A DNA stretch of 64,000 nt from Rhodamnia argentea (GCF_020921035.1 NC_063150.1:4154001-4218000); one strand, 5' to 3'. Positions 49,001-61,964 are shown, counted from the first letter of the stretch. Translations and numbers: made by a program. Notes: generated by a model from the letters alone, not told the origin.

Positions 49001-50359
49001 GAGTTGCTCAACCTAGAAGTACCTTGACTTCATTAACCATCTCTATTGCTTACCTGAAAAATCAGCTTGTTTTTTTGCATTACTCTGTTGGTCGTATCAA
49101 GGCCTTTGGTCTTTATTCCTTTCACTGTGGAAACAATTCTCTTTTAAAGGGACATAGGGTCTCTTCTTTGTTGTATCCTCTCAACGTCCAAAAGAAGAAG
49201 CCTCTTTTCCCCCATGAGTGACCTCTTATCTGCATCTGTGCAGTTCTTCATTTTCAGCATTCAAGAAAGTATATTTTGCAACTTCTTAATAAGCATTCTA
49301 GTGCACGTGCCTGCTTTTCTCCTTCCACTGTTTAATTTGTCTGCACAAGCTTTTTTGGGAGGAGAACTCCTTTTAATAGCTCATTTAATATTTCCAGGCG
49401 ACCTTCGGTAGTGGTATGGCTTTTTGCTTTGGCATTTGAGATGAGCAGAGGTGGCTCCAGGCACAGAATACATGGATTGTTTGAGAGGGCATTGGCAAAT
49501 GACAGTTTGCAGACATCTGTATTATTGTGGCGCTCGTATATTTCATATGAGATTGATATAGCAGAAAACCCTTCTGCAGCTAGGCGTATTTTCTTTCGAG
49601 CCATTCACGCTTGTCCATGGTGAGTTCTTTCACCTTAAGTCGAAGAAGTATTAAAGTTTGCATACTGATTAGATGGAACAGATGAGACACGCTCACTATT
49701 TGCTGGTTAAGCACTTCCCAATTCACTTTGGTGGAAATGTGCCAACTATGTAGGCAATGCCGTGGCCTCCCCACCCCCAACCAAACCAAAAAAAAAAAAA
49801 AAAGAAGAAAGAAACTATCGCATTGCAAAAGGGATTTGCAGTAGGGTTCAAAACTATATGGGGACAATAGGGCAAAATTTCGAGCAGCTCCATATCTAGA
49901 GTAATTGGTTTATTTTCTGGTCTAAAAATCAATCAAAGAATCTTCTAGTGAAGGAGATGATTTAAAGAAAGTGATTATCCATTAAATGAAAGGAGTAGCT
50001 CAGGAGTCTCTACAGCAAGCGTTTCATGCTAGTTTACTTCCTTCATCTCTTGCATTACAATTTGAGTACCATTAATATGCAGTTTTTACCTCTTACCCTC
50101 TTGTGAGCCGCATGGCACTAGAGCTGCTGCTGTATTCTCTTGTTGATAAAATAGAGGTAGTTATTCCTAATAAATTTGTCGTGTGCTCCATGGACTTCTT
50201 CACAGGTCCAAAAAGTTGTGGTTGGATGGTTTTCTCAAACTAAATTCCATCCTAAGTGCCAAAGAGCTATCAGATCTGCAAGAAGTGATGAGGGATAAAG
50301 AATTAAATCTGCGGACTGATATTTATGAGATCCTTTTGGAAGATGATATCGTATCATGA
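40081..50359 (+). CDS. NRDE2: NRDE2-like nuclear RNA surveillance protein
   Basis: Ten exons (40081-40736, 41256-42018, 43225-43840, 43995-44166, 45147-45507, 46636-46746, 47248-47599, 48278-48503, 49398-49619, 50206-50359) give 1210 residues. The N-terminus has a basic Lys/Arg-Ser stretch (RRKKKSKRRRKRSRERG, about 160-180), consistent with nuclear import. The NRDE-2 homology block begins around residue 210-330 (YYFDSRGDRDNLAFGSIYR; EESWEDEVLRKTREFNKRTR). The rest is helical HAT/TPR-like repeats (e.g. NPYDDKVWIEFAKFQDKVAS; RIFFRAIHACPW). NRDE2 works with the MTR4 helicase and controls RNA decay and small RNAs in animals and plants. The first ATG is open, but the TATA position suggests translation may start at the ATG at 40177 (MESEAEEAAVTAM), giving 1178 residues. 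Exon 4 has tandem CAG acceptors. Confidence 0.9.
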
Positions 50360-51509
50360 TATCATGCGCGCTTCATAATCTGGGGTCATGGGGCATCTCT
50401 CTCGTTCTTTCTTGTGAATTTGGCAGACGAATGATCACGTAAAGAAGAACATGAAGACAAGGCAAACAAAAGAAGGGCGGAAAAAGAAATGAATGTCTGA
50501 GGGCATCGGGTGTGCACTCTTTGTTGTTGAGGATATTCTGGTTTTGGCAGCTGTTGTTCGAAAGAGTAGACGCACTCCATGAACGTTACTCTTCCATTTG
50601 CAGGACAAATGCTTGTAGAGAGTAATTACATGTATAGATTGTTTAAGTTACCGCTGTAAGTTGTCAACACATGCGACTACATTGTTATGGAAACTGTTTT
50701 TTCTGTTGACACTGTAGCAATTGACACACTTTTTTTGGTCCAAGAGAGAGCATCTGGTTGTTGACGTGCAGCTAAGATTATGCGGAGCTTTTCGATTGAT
50801 ACCAAACCATGTAGGTTGTGGTTAAAGGGGGCACGCTATGAAAGACAATGTAGTGGAGAGCCTCGCAGCACAGGGAAGAAACATTAAGAATTTTGTAAAT
50901 TTAGAATATGATATCAGGGTCCCAATATTCATTGGTTGATTTTATTTTCTGGGTGGCCACATTTGGGTTGAGAACTTCAAATGCATATCTGAACTGCCAG
51001 ACTCGAGATGTGGTGAAAGGGAAACAGAGTAGTCTCTGAGCCAAGTTCCTATACCGTAACCCTTAACGATGAAGCATAGCTCACGATGCTGCAGCGTTAA
51101 TTTCAGAAGCTTTTAGTGAACAAATGCAGGTAATTTTCACTCGAACCTTTTCAGTTGTATTAGCAGTCGAAAATGGAGCAATGTGCTCCTTTGCACTAAA
51201 AAAATTGCCTCCCGTTTTCTCACCACCCTGCAAGTTCCCTTGGAAGTATTTCACGAATGCCTATCACGATATGGAAGATGGTACAAATGAAGCAAAGAAA
51301 AGTTTTGACTTATTCTTCGGCTGGAATGCTATGAATACATCTTTGAATGTCCGCATGGCCAGTGGCCAAAAAGGCTCTCTGCATACCCTACCAATTCTGT
51401 ACACAAGTGACTTGGTTATTTTCCACAAACGGTACACTAAGAACAAGTTAGCTTTTCTGGTCCTCGGATGAAGGTGGTCGGCTGATAAATACTGTGTTGT
51501 TAGGATCCC
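50360..51509. other. Convergent 3' flanks of NRDE2-like and DPB2 genes
   Basis: Both neighbouring genes end here. The plus-strand frame at 51124-51471 is short and has no recognisable domain. No gene is called. Confidence 0.5.
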
Positions 51510-54500
51510 TTATGCTGGTAAGGCCGATAACTCAACTTCTCGAGTACAAGGGCGATAAGCAACAAAGGTGCCATCATTTGAGAAAGAACCAGGATTGAAG
51601 CAAGTGATTCCTGTGTAACTGAATGCCTTCTGCTCGCTCTTGTCGCCTAAAACTATCTGCATTAGAAAGAAGAATAAAACGTCAGTGAGTTTACAAGGAA
51701 CATTTATTCTTTTCTTGTTCTAATGGCATTAAGTCCCTTCACATAACCTTGAACTTCTACAAGCATCTGCGCATAAGTACATCCTCAGACCCTAAATGTG
51801 CTCCCTCAATGGATAAACCTTAAATTTGTTTCTGGTTTGTGCAAATGCAGAAATTTTTCTAACAGCCATACACAGCAAACAATAATTTCAATAGAAAGTT
51901 GGGGAAAAAGAAGTTATTAGTACCGTGTGTGGAGTCGGATATAGATGGAGAGTATGATCGTAATTCCAAATTACTGGTTGCACGACAAGTGGGAGAGGGC
52001 ATAGATGACTCTGATGCGTTATCGTAGCAACTAACTGCAGCAAATGACATGATGAGCTTCATAGCAGCAGCAGTGAAGTGTGAGGTGCGCAAGCTATATC
52101 TTACGAAGCTTTAGACTGTTAGGAACATTACATGCTCAAAAGGATCACTCGTTTCTTCTGTGGAGGGAGGCATCAGACATGAGCGACGCATCCTGTATAG
52201 CAAATCCTGGCGGAAAAATACGATTTCTTGGGTGTAGAACTTGATTCTGTCAAGGAACGCAAGACAGAAACAGTGAAGACAACACTATAGGTGTTTGTAC
52301 GAGCAGACAATACCCAGTTTATATTCACAATGTCATCATGATGTTCTACATTTTCATATTTTGATTTATCCTAAGAACAACCTGCAAGGATTGCTTGCAA
52401 ATATGGCATTTGGAATGTGATTCTGAAACTCTTCTGTGATATATCTGGGCAAAGCACCTCTAGGTAAAACTGTTGAGGGACCTGAAAAAAGTGGAAGTTG
52501 ATTTTCGTAAGGCTTTAGCAAAGAGGTTCATGCACTTCAAATCAGAGCATATATGTTTATTACCTGCATCCTCAGGGCCTGGAATAAACAAAAACCGACT
52601 ATGCTCCTTCAGACGTGGATGGGATTCAATCATCTTCCCAAGCTTGCCGAACTGCACTCTACATGTACACATTACTTGTTACCATCTAGAGCAAACCATC
52701 TGTACTTAGGAAAATAGAAGGAACTTGTGTTCTCTATATAACAAGAATTGAATGCATTGCTCACCTGATGCTACTGTAGGAATGGAAAGAAAGGTTGCAG
52801 GGTCGAGAGCAAAAGTTTCCCATAAACACAAACAATGAAGGAACTACCTCCTCATTCTCAAAACCATCGAGGACTGTCTCTAGTTTTCCCATAGCCTTCT
52901 CTACGGACAAAGATGATATTCAAATCAAACCACACTGAAATGTAGAACTTCAAAAATAAATTAAAGTAGGTCTTCATAAATAACCTCTTCATTGTCTAGC
53001 CAAACATCAGACATGACGATGAACATGTCATTAACTGCTCTTTTTTCTGATTCTGCAAGTCTGAGCTGTAAAATGCGTAAAGGAAAACGATAATACAGCA
53101 GAAGTTTCATGAAATAATTGGACATTTTCACCATCTATTTAGTCCATAAAGTTTTCAGGATACAGTCTCCTCTTTGGTTAGTGTACCTCCTCCAAAAAAA
53201 TCAAGCCCCGAAAGTGCTTTCAGAGACTTATCTCGGTCTTCTAAAGGAGGAAATCCACACGTAAAGATCTTCATGACAAACCAAAAAACTCTTAAAAGCT
53301 TGAATTGATACCATAAAACACAAGATAACCTGCAAAAATAACTTCTGTAGCAGCTCATAGAAGTGATGTCAAAAGTTTATACTACTGGTGATTGATAGAT
53401 TCTACTTTTCCTTGTAAACTAGGAACCTGTTTTAAGAGAATGGTTTGGCTTATTTCATACTCGGTTAAAGTTTGTGGCTTTCTCATATTATGGAAAAATA
53501 GAAGACATATGTTTACTGGTTGAAATGACAGACAAGATGAAGGAATAGAATTCTGAATGTAGCATATCATGATCTCAATCTGTCAGACATTTCATCCATG
53601 TGTTCCGATAATTCATGCTGCGCATCTATCCATTGAAAGAAGGAATTCTGATAGATAAAATCCAGTAGTTAGAGCTATCTGAATAGAAGCGTGCATCTTT
53701 CATGTTTAGGCAATTGTATGTACTTTGCCAATTGAATTAAAACTGTCAAGACGATTACAATGAGAGTTGATTTGAAAAAATTTATTTCCATAGATTTTAG
53801 CCAGAGGCTGCTAAGACAGAGTAATAGAACCCTCTGAGCAGAAATAAATCATGCAAGCTTACGAGAAAGGAAAATGCATGACCGCAAACAAATTAAGAAG
53901 CTATGTGTGTAGTAGAATCATTTGTCTTAGACAACTGCAAAAAGCACGTGAGTTCCATTGCCACTTCATCTTATGGGAATACCACTGTCCGTCTATGAAT
54001 TAGAAGTGATCCTGATGTCTTGTTAAGAATCATCAGCTAAAACTCATTTACTGCATTTGGTAACTTTTTGGTATTCTTTTTCCATAACAAAGCAAAACAA
54101 TTATAATTCAACTTTTTCCCAAGTTAAACAATACAAATGTCAATTTGATTGCTTCATTTCTTACGGTTTACCCTGCAAAATGTCTCCCTGTTAGTCTGTG
54201 TATGATTGAAATAACCAACAAAAAAGACACCCTTGTCAGTTGCAATACATACTGTATCAAGACGTAGTAAAAGCAAAAATAATTTAAAGGAGAACAATGG
54301 GGCAGTTAGTGAAAAATCTAGCAAGATTCCAATACAGAAGCCACAACTCACCTTAAAAATCCCCTCCAGCAGCATCTGACCTTCTGCTACAACTATGGTA
54401 TTCTCAGTAAAGAAACCTGTCGTTATCTTGTACTGCTTGTCAAAGAAAACAACAACACGGGACTTCTCTTTGTAGTCGAATAAACTTAACCTTAATCACA

Positions 54501-56333
54501 AGTACTTAAGAGTCTTTGAAGGTAAGAGAAAAAAATTATGTGCTTATCCCCTGAACCATGGCTATCTAACCACATTGGACTATTGTTCAGCTCATTTAAA
54601 AGGAGATCCAATTAGTTATTTCTACATCCTTTCACCCCCTCCTCCCAACTTTGCAAGACCTATTTCAAGTGATTTTTGACAAATCCATGCAAAGAAAAGC
54701 CTCTATCAAAAGCAGTTGCAACTGTGCACCTGTCTCTATATGGTAGGCTGACTGGGAAGTCAGAGTTCGCAGATCTTATGACAAGGTAAAAAGAATTACC
54801 AAACCTGCTAATTAATCTAAGCACTACTTAAGGTGCCAGAAAAAAAAAAAAAAGAGAGTTGAAATGAGAAAGCAAGGAGAATTTAATGTATGAGAAGCCA
54901 ACTGAACAAACTTAAGTGGCAAAAAGAAACATCATATGAAAAGGATATTGCATCGGACAAATTGATCTCTACAGAGGCAGTGAGGTCTTCCAAGTAGAAA
55001 TGGCCATCCTCCAACTGAGAAATCACACCCATTACCCATCTCCGTCCAGTTTGCCCCACAAGAGATTGGATTGGAGATATCTGTCAATATTATTCACAAG
55101 CATGACAGAACTGGAGTCAATTCCAATGATGAAAGGTTTACTGCTTTTTCCTTAGAGACCCACATTAGGCAGGTGCTAACAATACACCGACAGCATTAGG
55201 TATGGTTGGGATGACCATTGACTTACCTCGCAACTTCCAAAATCGGTTGTGTCAGTTTCAAACGCAGGCTTCGCGAAATGCTGATCACGAGAGAGTCTCT
55301 GATAGAGCAGCAGAAACCTATCCTTATACAGCTTCGCTTTCGCAGAGGCCTCACCATGAATGGGCAGGCTTCCAGTGTGCCTACCAGTGACAAAACTTCA
55401 ATAAGCACCACATTTTCAAATGCCTCATTTGGCCGAAAGAAACTTATAGCTGCCACGAGAGGAGTCCTTGTCCCCAAATCCAACGAACTAAATTACTGAT
55501 TCAGACTTGTCCTCTCTGTGCAGAACGTGCAAAAGAGAATCAGTTAGTTCAAAAAGGGATTCAGAAATCATACTTTGCATCAAGAATCTAATTCAGAGTC
55601 CTTTAGGGACTCCATCGGAAATTTTTTCAAAGATGAACATATGCAGGAAACGAAGATTTGACCATTAGGCACCTGTCTTGGGCCTACAAGAAGATATTTG
55701 AAACAGCAGAAATGCTTTACATCGACTCGAAGCACCATTGTTTGGAAGATCATTTCAGACCGTTGAGAGAGCTATAATCGATTCTAAGTGTCTCTGATTT
55801 CTTAAATGTCGAAGCTACATTAAATAAGGAGCCAAAATAGAGGACATTAAGAGACGAAAGCAAATAATTACTCATAAAAAATCTTCTTGACTGGATCATA
55901 ATGAAACTTGGGAACCAAGAAGGCGTCGATCACGCGAAATGCAGATCCCCGGCCATCGCAAGCTGCATTAGGGCTTTCCTCAACCGCGGCTTCTGCTTCC
56001 AGTAAAAGATTCACCACCCGATTCACTGGATCTTTGTCGATTATCGAAGATTTCACTGCGAACAGCGTTCCATACGCACCGCATCGATTTGATTAAACAA
56101 CAGCAATTAAAGCACCTTATAGATCGATCTAGCAAACTTTTTCCTGCAAAGAGGGGACGAGAAATGGAAGGGCGGAGGTTACGAGATTCGTGCTCGAGCT
56201 GATCGAGGAGGAGGTCGAGGGCGTCGTCCTCGGCGCCGGAGAAGCGGGAGGCGAAGGAGATGACGGCGTCGAGGGCGTCCACTTTGAGAGTGTAACCTCT
56301 CATCTTGAACTTCCTCTGCACCTTCTTCTTCAT
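51510..56333 (-). CDS. DPB2: DNA polymerase epsilon subunit 2 (B subunit)
   Basis: Thirteen exons (56333-56183, 56055-55872, 55380-55227, 55080-54949, 54429-54352, 53268-53164, 53065-52985, 52898-52765, 52658-52564, 52481-52382, 52246-52132, 52034-51924, 51656-51510) give 528 residues, the normal plant length. The N-terminal helical domain starts MKKKVQRKFKMRGYTLKVDA; an ATG four codons upstream is also possible. An OB-fold segment includes QTGRRWVMGVISQLEDGHFY and FFTENTIVVAEGQM. The inactive phosphoesterase domain includes DMFIVMSDVWLDNEE, PSLFVFMGNFCSRPCN, FLFIPGPEDAG and ITCFNPGSFSNDGTF. As the B subunit it holds the leading-strand replicase together, acting in S phase and in epigenetic inheritance. 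Two introns show U12-type signals and two E2F-like sites lie just upstream, matching its replication role. Confidence 0.95.
53066..53163 (-). other. U12-type GT-AG intron of DPB2
   Basis: This 98-base intron starts GTATCCTG (U12 consensus RTATCCTT) and has TTCCTTTAC (U12 branch consensus TTCCTTRAC) about 12 bases before the terminal CAG. Both signals match at all but one position. Splicing here joins KEET to LRLAESE in frame. Confidence 0.65.
54430..54948 (-). other. U12-type AT-AC intron of DPB2
   Basis: This 519-base intron starts ATATCCTTTT, the exact AT-AC U12 donor consensus. It ends AAGCAGTAC, with TTCTTTGAC as branch site about 10 bases from the end. Joining at AT...AC gives INLSDA-KITTGFF, matching the family; reading it as a U2 intron needs a weak GC donor. 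Confidence 0.85.
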
Positions 56334-56344
56334 AGCCACACTCA

Positions 56345-56366
56345 CTCTCTCTCTCTCTCTCTCTCT
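56345..56366. repeat. (CT)n microsatellite in the DPB2 leader
   Basis: About eleven CT units (GA on the coding strand) end only a dozen bases before the DPB2 start codon. Confidence 0.8.
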
Positions 56367-56436
56367 GGGGACGAGTGGGAATGAGCATTAGCGACCGAAT
56401 TTTCCACCGTCATTACAATTCAGAAGCTTTTGTCAT

Positions 56437-56449
56437 TTTGGCGGGAAAA
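56437..56449 (-). promoter_or_regulatory. E2F-like site upstream of DPB2, proximal
   Basis: TTTGGCGGGAAAA fits the E2F/DP consensus TTTSSCGS. It lies about 105 bases before the DPB2 start codon and 32 bases from a second identical core. E2F sites are the classic G1/S switch of plant replication genes. Confidence 0.75.
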
Positions 56450-56468
56450 TCTGCTTCTCTCAATTGGA

Positions 56469-56479
56469 TTTGGCGGGAA
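56469..56479 (-). promoter_or_regulatory. E2F-like site upstream of DPB2, distal
   Basis: TTTGGCGGGAA repeats the core of the proximal site in the same orientation. The pair sits about three helical turns apart. Confidence 0.75.
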
Positions 56480-57559
56480 CTTTAGGGCTCAGCCTCGCAG
56501 CTTGGAGATTCTCAGGCAATAGTCGCGTTTGAAACTCAAAACGCCGTCGCATGCCGTCACAGCACCGCCCCCGTTTCTCCTTTCACTTTCATCTTCTTCT
56601 GCGTGACAGTATCTCCGCCTCCATTACGTTTATAATTAGTCAATAAACGAAATAACGATTACTTAGGCTTATTTTATTTCGCTAAAAATAAATAATTAAT
56701 AAATATTTTCTTAAAAATAATTATTTATACCGCTTGAAGTAATTAGCCAATGTACGATAAAAAAAGTTATCCAATGAAAATATTTTCATTATCAATAACA
56801 ATTTGAGCTTAAACATTTTCATGGGCGATTAAAATATTTTTCTTTAATTTATTTTTGTGACCCATTATAGGAAAATATTTTCTAAATCGTATATCTTTCG
56901 CAAAGTAAACAAAGCTTTAAAAGTTTAAATTTTTGCCTAATTCCCTGCATAAAGTGTGATTTACTCACTTTTTCGCAATAAATTTCCACTCCATCAATCA
57001 TATTGAAGGATAGACATTTATATAGTTTGCAACAATTGTTAGTAATAGTCTATTTGGTTTAGTATTCTAAAAGATATCGATACCATATTTTTCATATATT
57101 CACCGAGAACTCGTGCACGAATAAGTGTACGATACAAAATGAATTTTGTACGGTAACTTTATACGTAAGTGCTAATTGGATCATTCTATAGACGTTTGAT
57201 GTAGTGCAAAAACACCTAATTTAGAATATTTAGGATTTGATTGCATTTTTCGAACGTTGAATTTTGAGTGCACATTGAATAAAACGTTGAAGACTTATGG
57301 CGTAATTTTTCCTTTCCAAAAACATACTGATAAATAAATTATTTCGTCGATATTGGAAAACTTAAAAAGAAAACAAAAAGAAAAAGCTTAGAGCGTCGAG
57401 AAATAAAGATACTATTTATCTTTCAGTAAGACAAATTTCAATAATAAGGCTTAAGAGTTCATCCTAGTGAAATATATCCGTAATGCTTGTAGTAAGATAA
57501 ACAAGCAGTCAAGCCCAAACCAACATTACGACAGAAGCACACGAAATGACAAGAAAGTC
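56480..57559. other. AT-rich spacer between DPB2 promoter and GAD 3' end
   Basis: After the DPB2 promoter the sequence is strongly AT-rich, with no gene or clear repeat. The part just before 57560 is the 3' flank of the minus-strand glutamate decarboxylase gene. Confidence 0.5.
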
Positions 57560-60500
57560 CTAGCAAGCCCCAGTTCTCCTACCATCCACCAGCCTCTTCC
57601 AATGGGTTGTGATTTCCCTCTGAGTTTGCTCCACGCTCTTCTTCACCCGCTTTTCACTCCCCTCCCCACCTCGCGCCCCGCCGTCGACGGCAGCTGTCAT
57701 GTGAGCCGCCTTGATTGTGCCGCGGCTCGGCTTCGCGTCCAGATGCATCACGACCTTCTCGATGTCCCCCGCAAGCCTCTCAGCGAGGCTCCTGCTGAAG
57801 TCCTCCCGGATCACGACACGGAGGACGGCCACGTGCTCTGCGTCGGGCGGCATCGTGTACGCCGGCACGATCCATCCGAACCTCCTCAACTCCTCAGATA
57901 TGTCGAATACCGTGTACCGGCTGCTATCCTTGAGGGAAAAGGCGACGAGCGGCACGCCATCTTCCTTCGACAGTATGTTGAACCGGCCCGTCTGTTCGAT
58001 CTCCTCTCGCAGTGCACGAGCATTCGCCATGCAGTTCTGAATGATGTTTTTGTATCCCTTGCAGATGCAGAGTCGAGACATTTCAAAATTCAAGTCAAAA
58101 CAGACAGAAAAAGATTCTATAACATGTTAAAGTGGCCAACTAGAACTCCACAGCTTTCAAAAGCAGCCAACTGATCCCTATGACTGACTTGAATGCTTAA
58201 TAACTCTGCCAGTGCTACTGTCCAATATAGAACTAAGGTCGATCGTAGGAAGTTGCCACTTTTCATCGGTTAACGGCCACCATACTTCTAGTTTTGCCGA
58301 AGGTGTACGGATTCGCACAAGGAGACAATCGCGCACAACTCAAGTAGCAAGTCCGAAACCTATGTCAAGTAATTTCAGCTGAAGTCATTTTCCATGGCTA
58401 ACCAAGTACTAATCAATTTGTCCCTCCGCTCTCGTCGATGGTTCATACTGGTTTTGATGGTGATTGCAGTTCAATGCTTCATGACAGTGTTCTGATTGAA
58501 ATTTTCACAGCAAACATTTCCATATTCAAGTACAAAATTTGGAGCATAAAAAATGAAGATCATGCAAACTCACCTCCAAACCCAGCCTTATAAACTGATA
58601 ATATTGAGCTATAATTTGACTCGAACCTGCCAGAATAACCAAGTAGAAAGATCAATAGGATAGCCACAAATAAACACAAGACAGCAAGTCACCACCTCAT
58701 CATGATTGCATACATATAGAGAGAGACAATTGGTAAAAGGACATCTTCCATTATTAGAGATCACTAGGAAAGAGCAAAATTTGTATTAAGACAAGTTCTA
58801 TTATAGGTTAAGTTCTTGGTATTACCTTTAGAAAAGTTGAGCGTGAAAGTGGGTTGATCAGATCCGAGGTAATTAATGTGAAAGATGAGTTCCTCGGGCA
58901 ACTCTTCTTTGCTCCTCCAAATAACCCATCCAACACCGGCATAAACAAGGCCATACTTGTGACCGCTAACGTTAATGCTCTTAACTAGTGGTAGACGGAA
59001 ATCCCATTGGAGATGCGGGTACAAAAACGGGGCTATGAACCCTCCACTTGCAGCATCAACATGAATGGGAGTGTCCCATCCGGTTTCCTTGTTCTTCTTA
59101 GTAAGGAGCTCATTAAGGAGTTTCACATCCTCGAATTCTCCATTTAAGGTTGAACCAAGTATCGCGGCAACACATATCGTATTTTCGTCCACCATCTCGA
59201 CAGCTTTCACTGGGTCCATCACATAATAACCCTCCTTCAATTTCACTTCCTTCAGCTCAACCTCAAAGTACCTAGCGAACTTCTCCCAGCAAACCTGGTT
59301 TGAACCAACAGACCAACAGTTATGAAATACAAAAGAAGTAGCTTAAGCATCCCACAAACAACACCTAAATTGCAGCGGACATTACATAGGTATACTCATC
59401 AGAATGTTGGTCTCACTGTACATGATGGAATAACATAATTACGCACATCCACATTGTGATCCGCCACTCGACCACTTAAAATATTCATGTCTAGTCTACT
59501 TGCAATGTCTACAAGATTAACAAGACCTTCAACTTATCGGTGAAAAAGGTCCCTGATATCAAACAACTTAGATCAGACTGCAAATTGAATTAACTGTATC
59601 ACCAAATCAAATACTTAAGATGTATGAACTCAGTTCTTAGAAAGATACTGTGTGGACAAGATGACATTCAATTTAAGAACGTCTACCTCAAACATACATA
59701 AAAAGCAATTTTCACAGGGAGAATGTGCAGCATACCTGCACATTAGCTCCAGTAACTATATTCGGCTTGTCATAGGGTTTTCCTTCGGACTGTCTCTTTT
59801 TCTGCCACTTCCTCTTCATTGCCAACCCTGCCAACATTATAGCCTCTGACGACCCCACTGTCCCGACACCGATTGCGGTCTCGTCATCTCCCACAGGAGC
59901 ATTGAAAAGGTGGGCTATCATGTTAACGCACCGATTCTGCAAAATCGGTCGGACACAACTGAATCTTTGCCGGAACAATAAAAAGACTAAGATCGACAAA
60001 ATTACTCTTACCCTCAATACTGAATAACAAATTATGTAGTTTCATCAGAGGCATAAAGAGTTAATCAAGTCAAGACTCTGAATTCCAAAGGATGCAAAAT
60101 TTTAGAAGACTCTGAATTCCAAAGTATATGCCAAAACAAAAGTATAATAAAGAACTATCCAGCCCTCCAATATCTTCAATCCAGCTTCGGACAAATCAAC
60201 TTCCTGTTTCTAAGTAATCACATCTCCTTTCTCTGTTGTTATCATACTAACAAACCCCTAACTAAGAAGCAGCTCACACGCAGATACATTTAGAAAATGG
60301 GAAAGAGGGCACAGAACCTGGAGCTCTGTTGTAACAGGGTATTCGTCCATATCGACATAGTTCTTGTTGATCGAAGCCATGATCAGCTTATCGCACTCCG
60401 GCTCCATCCACGTAGTCACGAAAGAAGCCAAGTTCAGTCTCGGATTCCCATCCAACATCAGTTCATCGTTTATTATCTGGTAAGCCGCTTCTTTCGGTAT

Positions 60501-60993
60501 CGAATGCTCCGGCATCTTGAACCTACCCAGCGATCGAAACGATCACATTAACACTAATCAACCATCCACGACGGAAAAACAAGAAAAACCCATCTTCGCA
60601 GACATTCCAAAAAGAGAGAAAAGCGATCACGCAGCCCTCTCGATATTGTTCCCCACCACCTTCGTGATAGCACAGATGTTTAACGCACACTCTATGGAGC
60701 TTCGTACCCAAGCCTCCAAACTCGTGGAAAAAAACCAGTCTTGTCTAAGAATTTAAAGTAACAATCAACGAAGAAAAGAGAGGAACTCAAACGTTTTCAT
60801 GACGACCAAACAAAAGCAACCAGAAAAAAAAGAAAGAAAGAAAGAAAGAACTAACAAGACTCCATATCAAATGGCCAAAACAAACGAAATCAAGAGCGAG
60901 TGCCTACTTGGGAAGAGGGTCGCGGACATATCTGCTGGCAAAAGTGCAGTGAACATGCTCGTCGTAGTCCAACGCCGTCGTCGTGACCACCAT
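57560..60993 (-). CDS. GAD: Glutamate decarboxylase
   Basis: Six exons (60993-60908, 60522-60318, 59936-59736, 59294-58826, 58626-58574, 58057-57560) give 503 residues. It converts glutamate to GABA in the cytosol with pyridoxal phosphate. Visible signatures: N-terminal [18 protein letters not shown], substrate/PLP-site residues in [14 protein letters not shown] and [13 protein letters not shown], and the PLP-binding Lys in NVSGHKYGL (about residue 277). The C-terminal tail [19 protein letters not shown] has the Trp plus basic cluster of the plant calmodulin-binding domain, so Ca2+/calmodulin activation is likely. The tail between about 455 and 485 is divergent and Gly-rich ([14 protein letters not shown]). 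The last exon is GC-rich. The ATG at 60993 ([18 protein letters not shown]) is the only start that fits the family N-terminus. Confidence 0.96.
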
Positions 60994-61914
60994 TCTTCCT
61001 CCCTCTCGCCCACAAAACAAGGAAAACCGAGCGACAGAAACGAACCCACTGCCGACGAGATGAGGGAGCGGCTCTTTAAATGGAGAGAGCTTGCTTTTCT
61101 GTGCGTGCAAAGAAATGGTTGCTTTTGCTTTGGATCCGATAATGATGAAGAAGATGATGCTTAGTGATTGCTTAAAAAGAAGATGGGTCGCTGTGGATTC
61201 TTGGAGCGACTTCCTCTGCTTCGCAATGAAGATGGAGAGGGAGGAGTGGAGTGAGTGCCCTCACAAGTGGATTGCGTGGAAGGGCGAGGACACGTAGTCG
61301 TGTTGCGAAGAGGTTGCTTGAAACGGAAGGTAAAATACCCGGGGGGGGTCCACCGGGTCCGGAAACCCGACCCACATTGATGGTTGCCCACATCCCCCTG
61401 CGGTGGGCCTTAGCATTATTGCCCTTGTAAAGCATATCTAACATATCCTCTATTACGAGAAAATTTTATTTTCCCATTATCCGATTATATATTTTTTTAT
61501 TTGTACAACATGTCCAATAAAATCCGTTCGACATTAAATCCGACAAAATCCAGTTAATTGAGAAAAATTTCAAATCTATCCACTGCTCAGGCATTTACGA
61601 TGGATGTCCACAGACTTTGTTCTCGAAAAATTTGATTAACTTATTGTGTAAAGAGAATGATCCGATTTTAAAAAATTAAGATGTAATTAAGATATCAGAA
61701 AGTAAATGGGCGGAAAAACACAATTTAGAGAAAAGGACGACATCAGCCGGAACAAAATAGACATCCTCGATATCTCATTTTCAGCTTATTATTCAAAGTT
61801 TAATCATAAAAAAGAAGATACGTTTTGAAGATTGAGGATATTTGCATACTTTTCAAGATTTTATGAGTTCAGTATTAGGAGAATAAAACTAATGCTGAAG
61901 AAATAGCACAAACT

Positions 61915-61948
<34 letters not shown>

Positions 61949-61964
61949 AAACAAATATTTACAA

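Noticed and set aside
51124-51471. 115-residue plus-strand open frame between NRDE2-like and DPB2
   Set aside because: No recognisable domain, no clear promoter, and it sits where both neighbours' 3' ends are expected.
54430-54949. Reading the DPB2 intron as GC-AG (donor GAT|GCAATA, acceptor CAG|TAC)
   Set aside because: It keeps frame too, but the donor is poor. The AT-AC reading has an exact U12 donor and branch signal and gives the better family match (SDA-KITTGFF).
57467-58174. 235-residue plus-strand open frame
   Set aside because: Antisense to the last GAD exon. No domain, and the GAD frame is clearly the real one.
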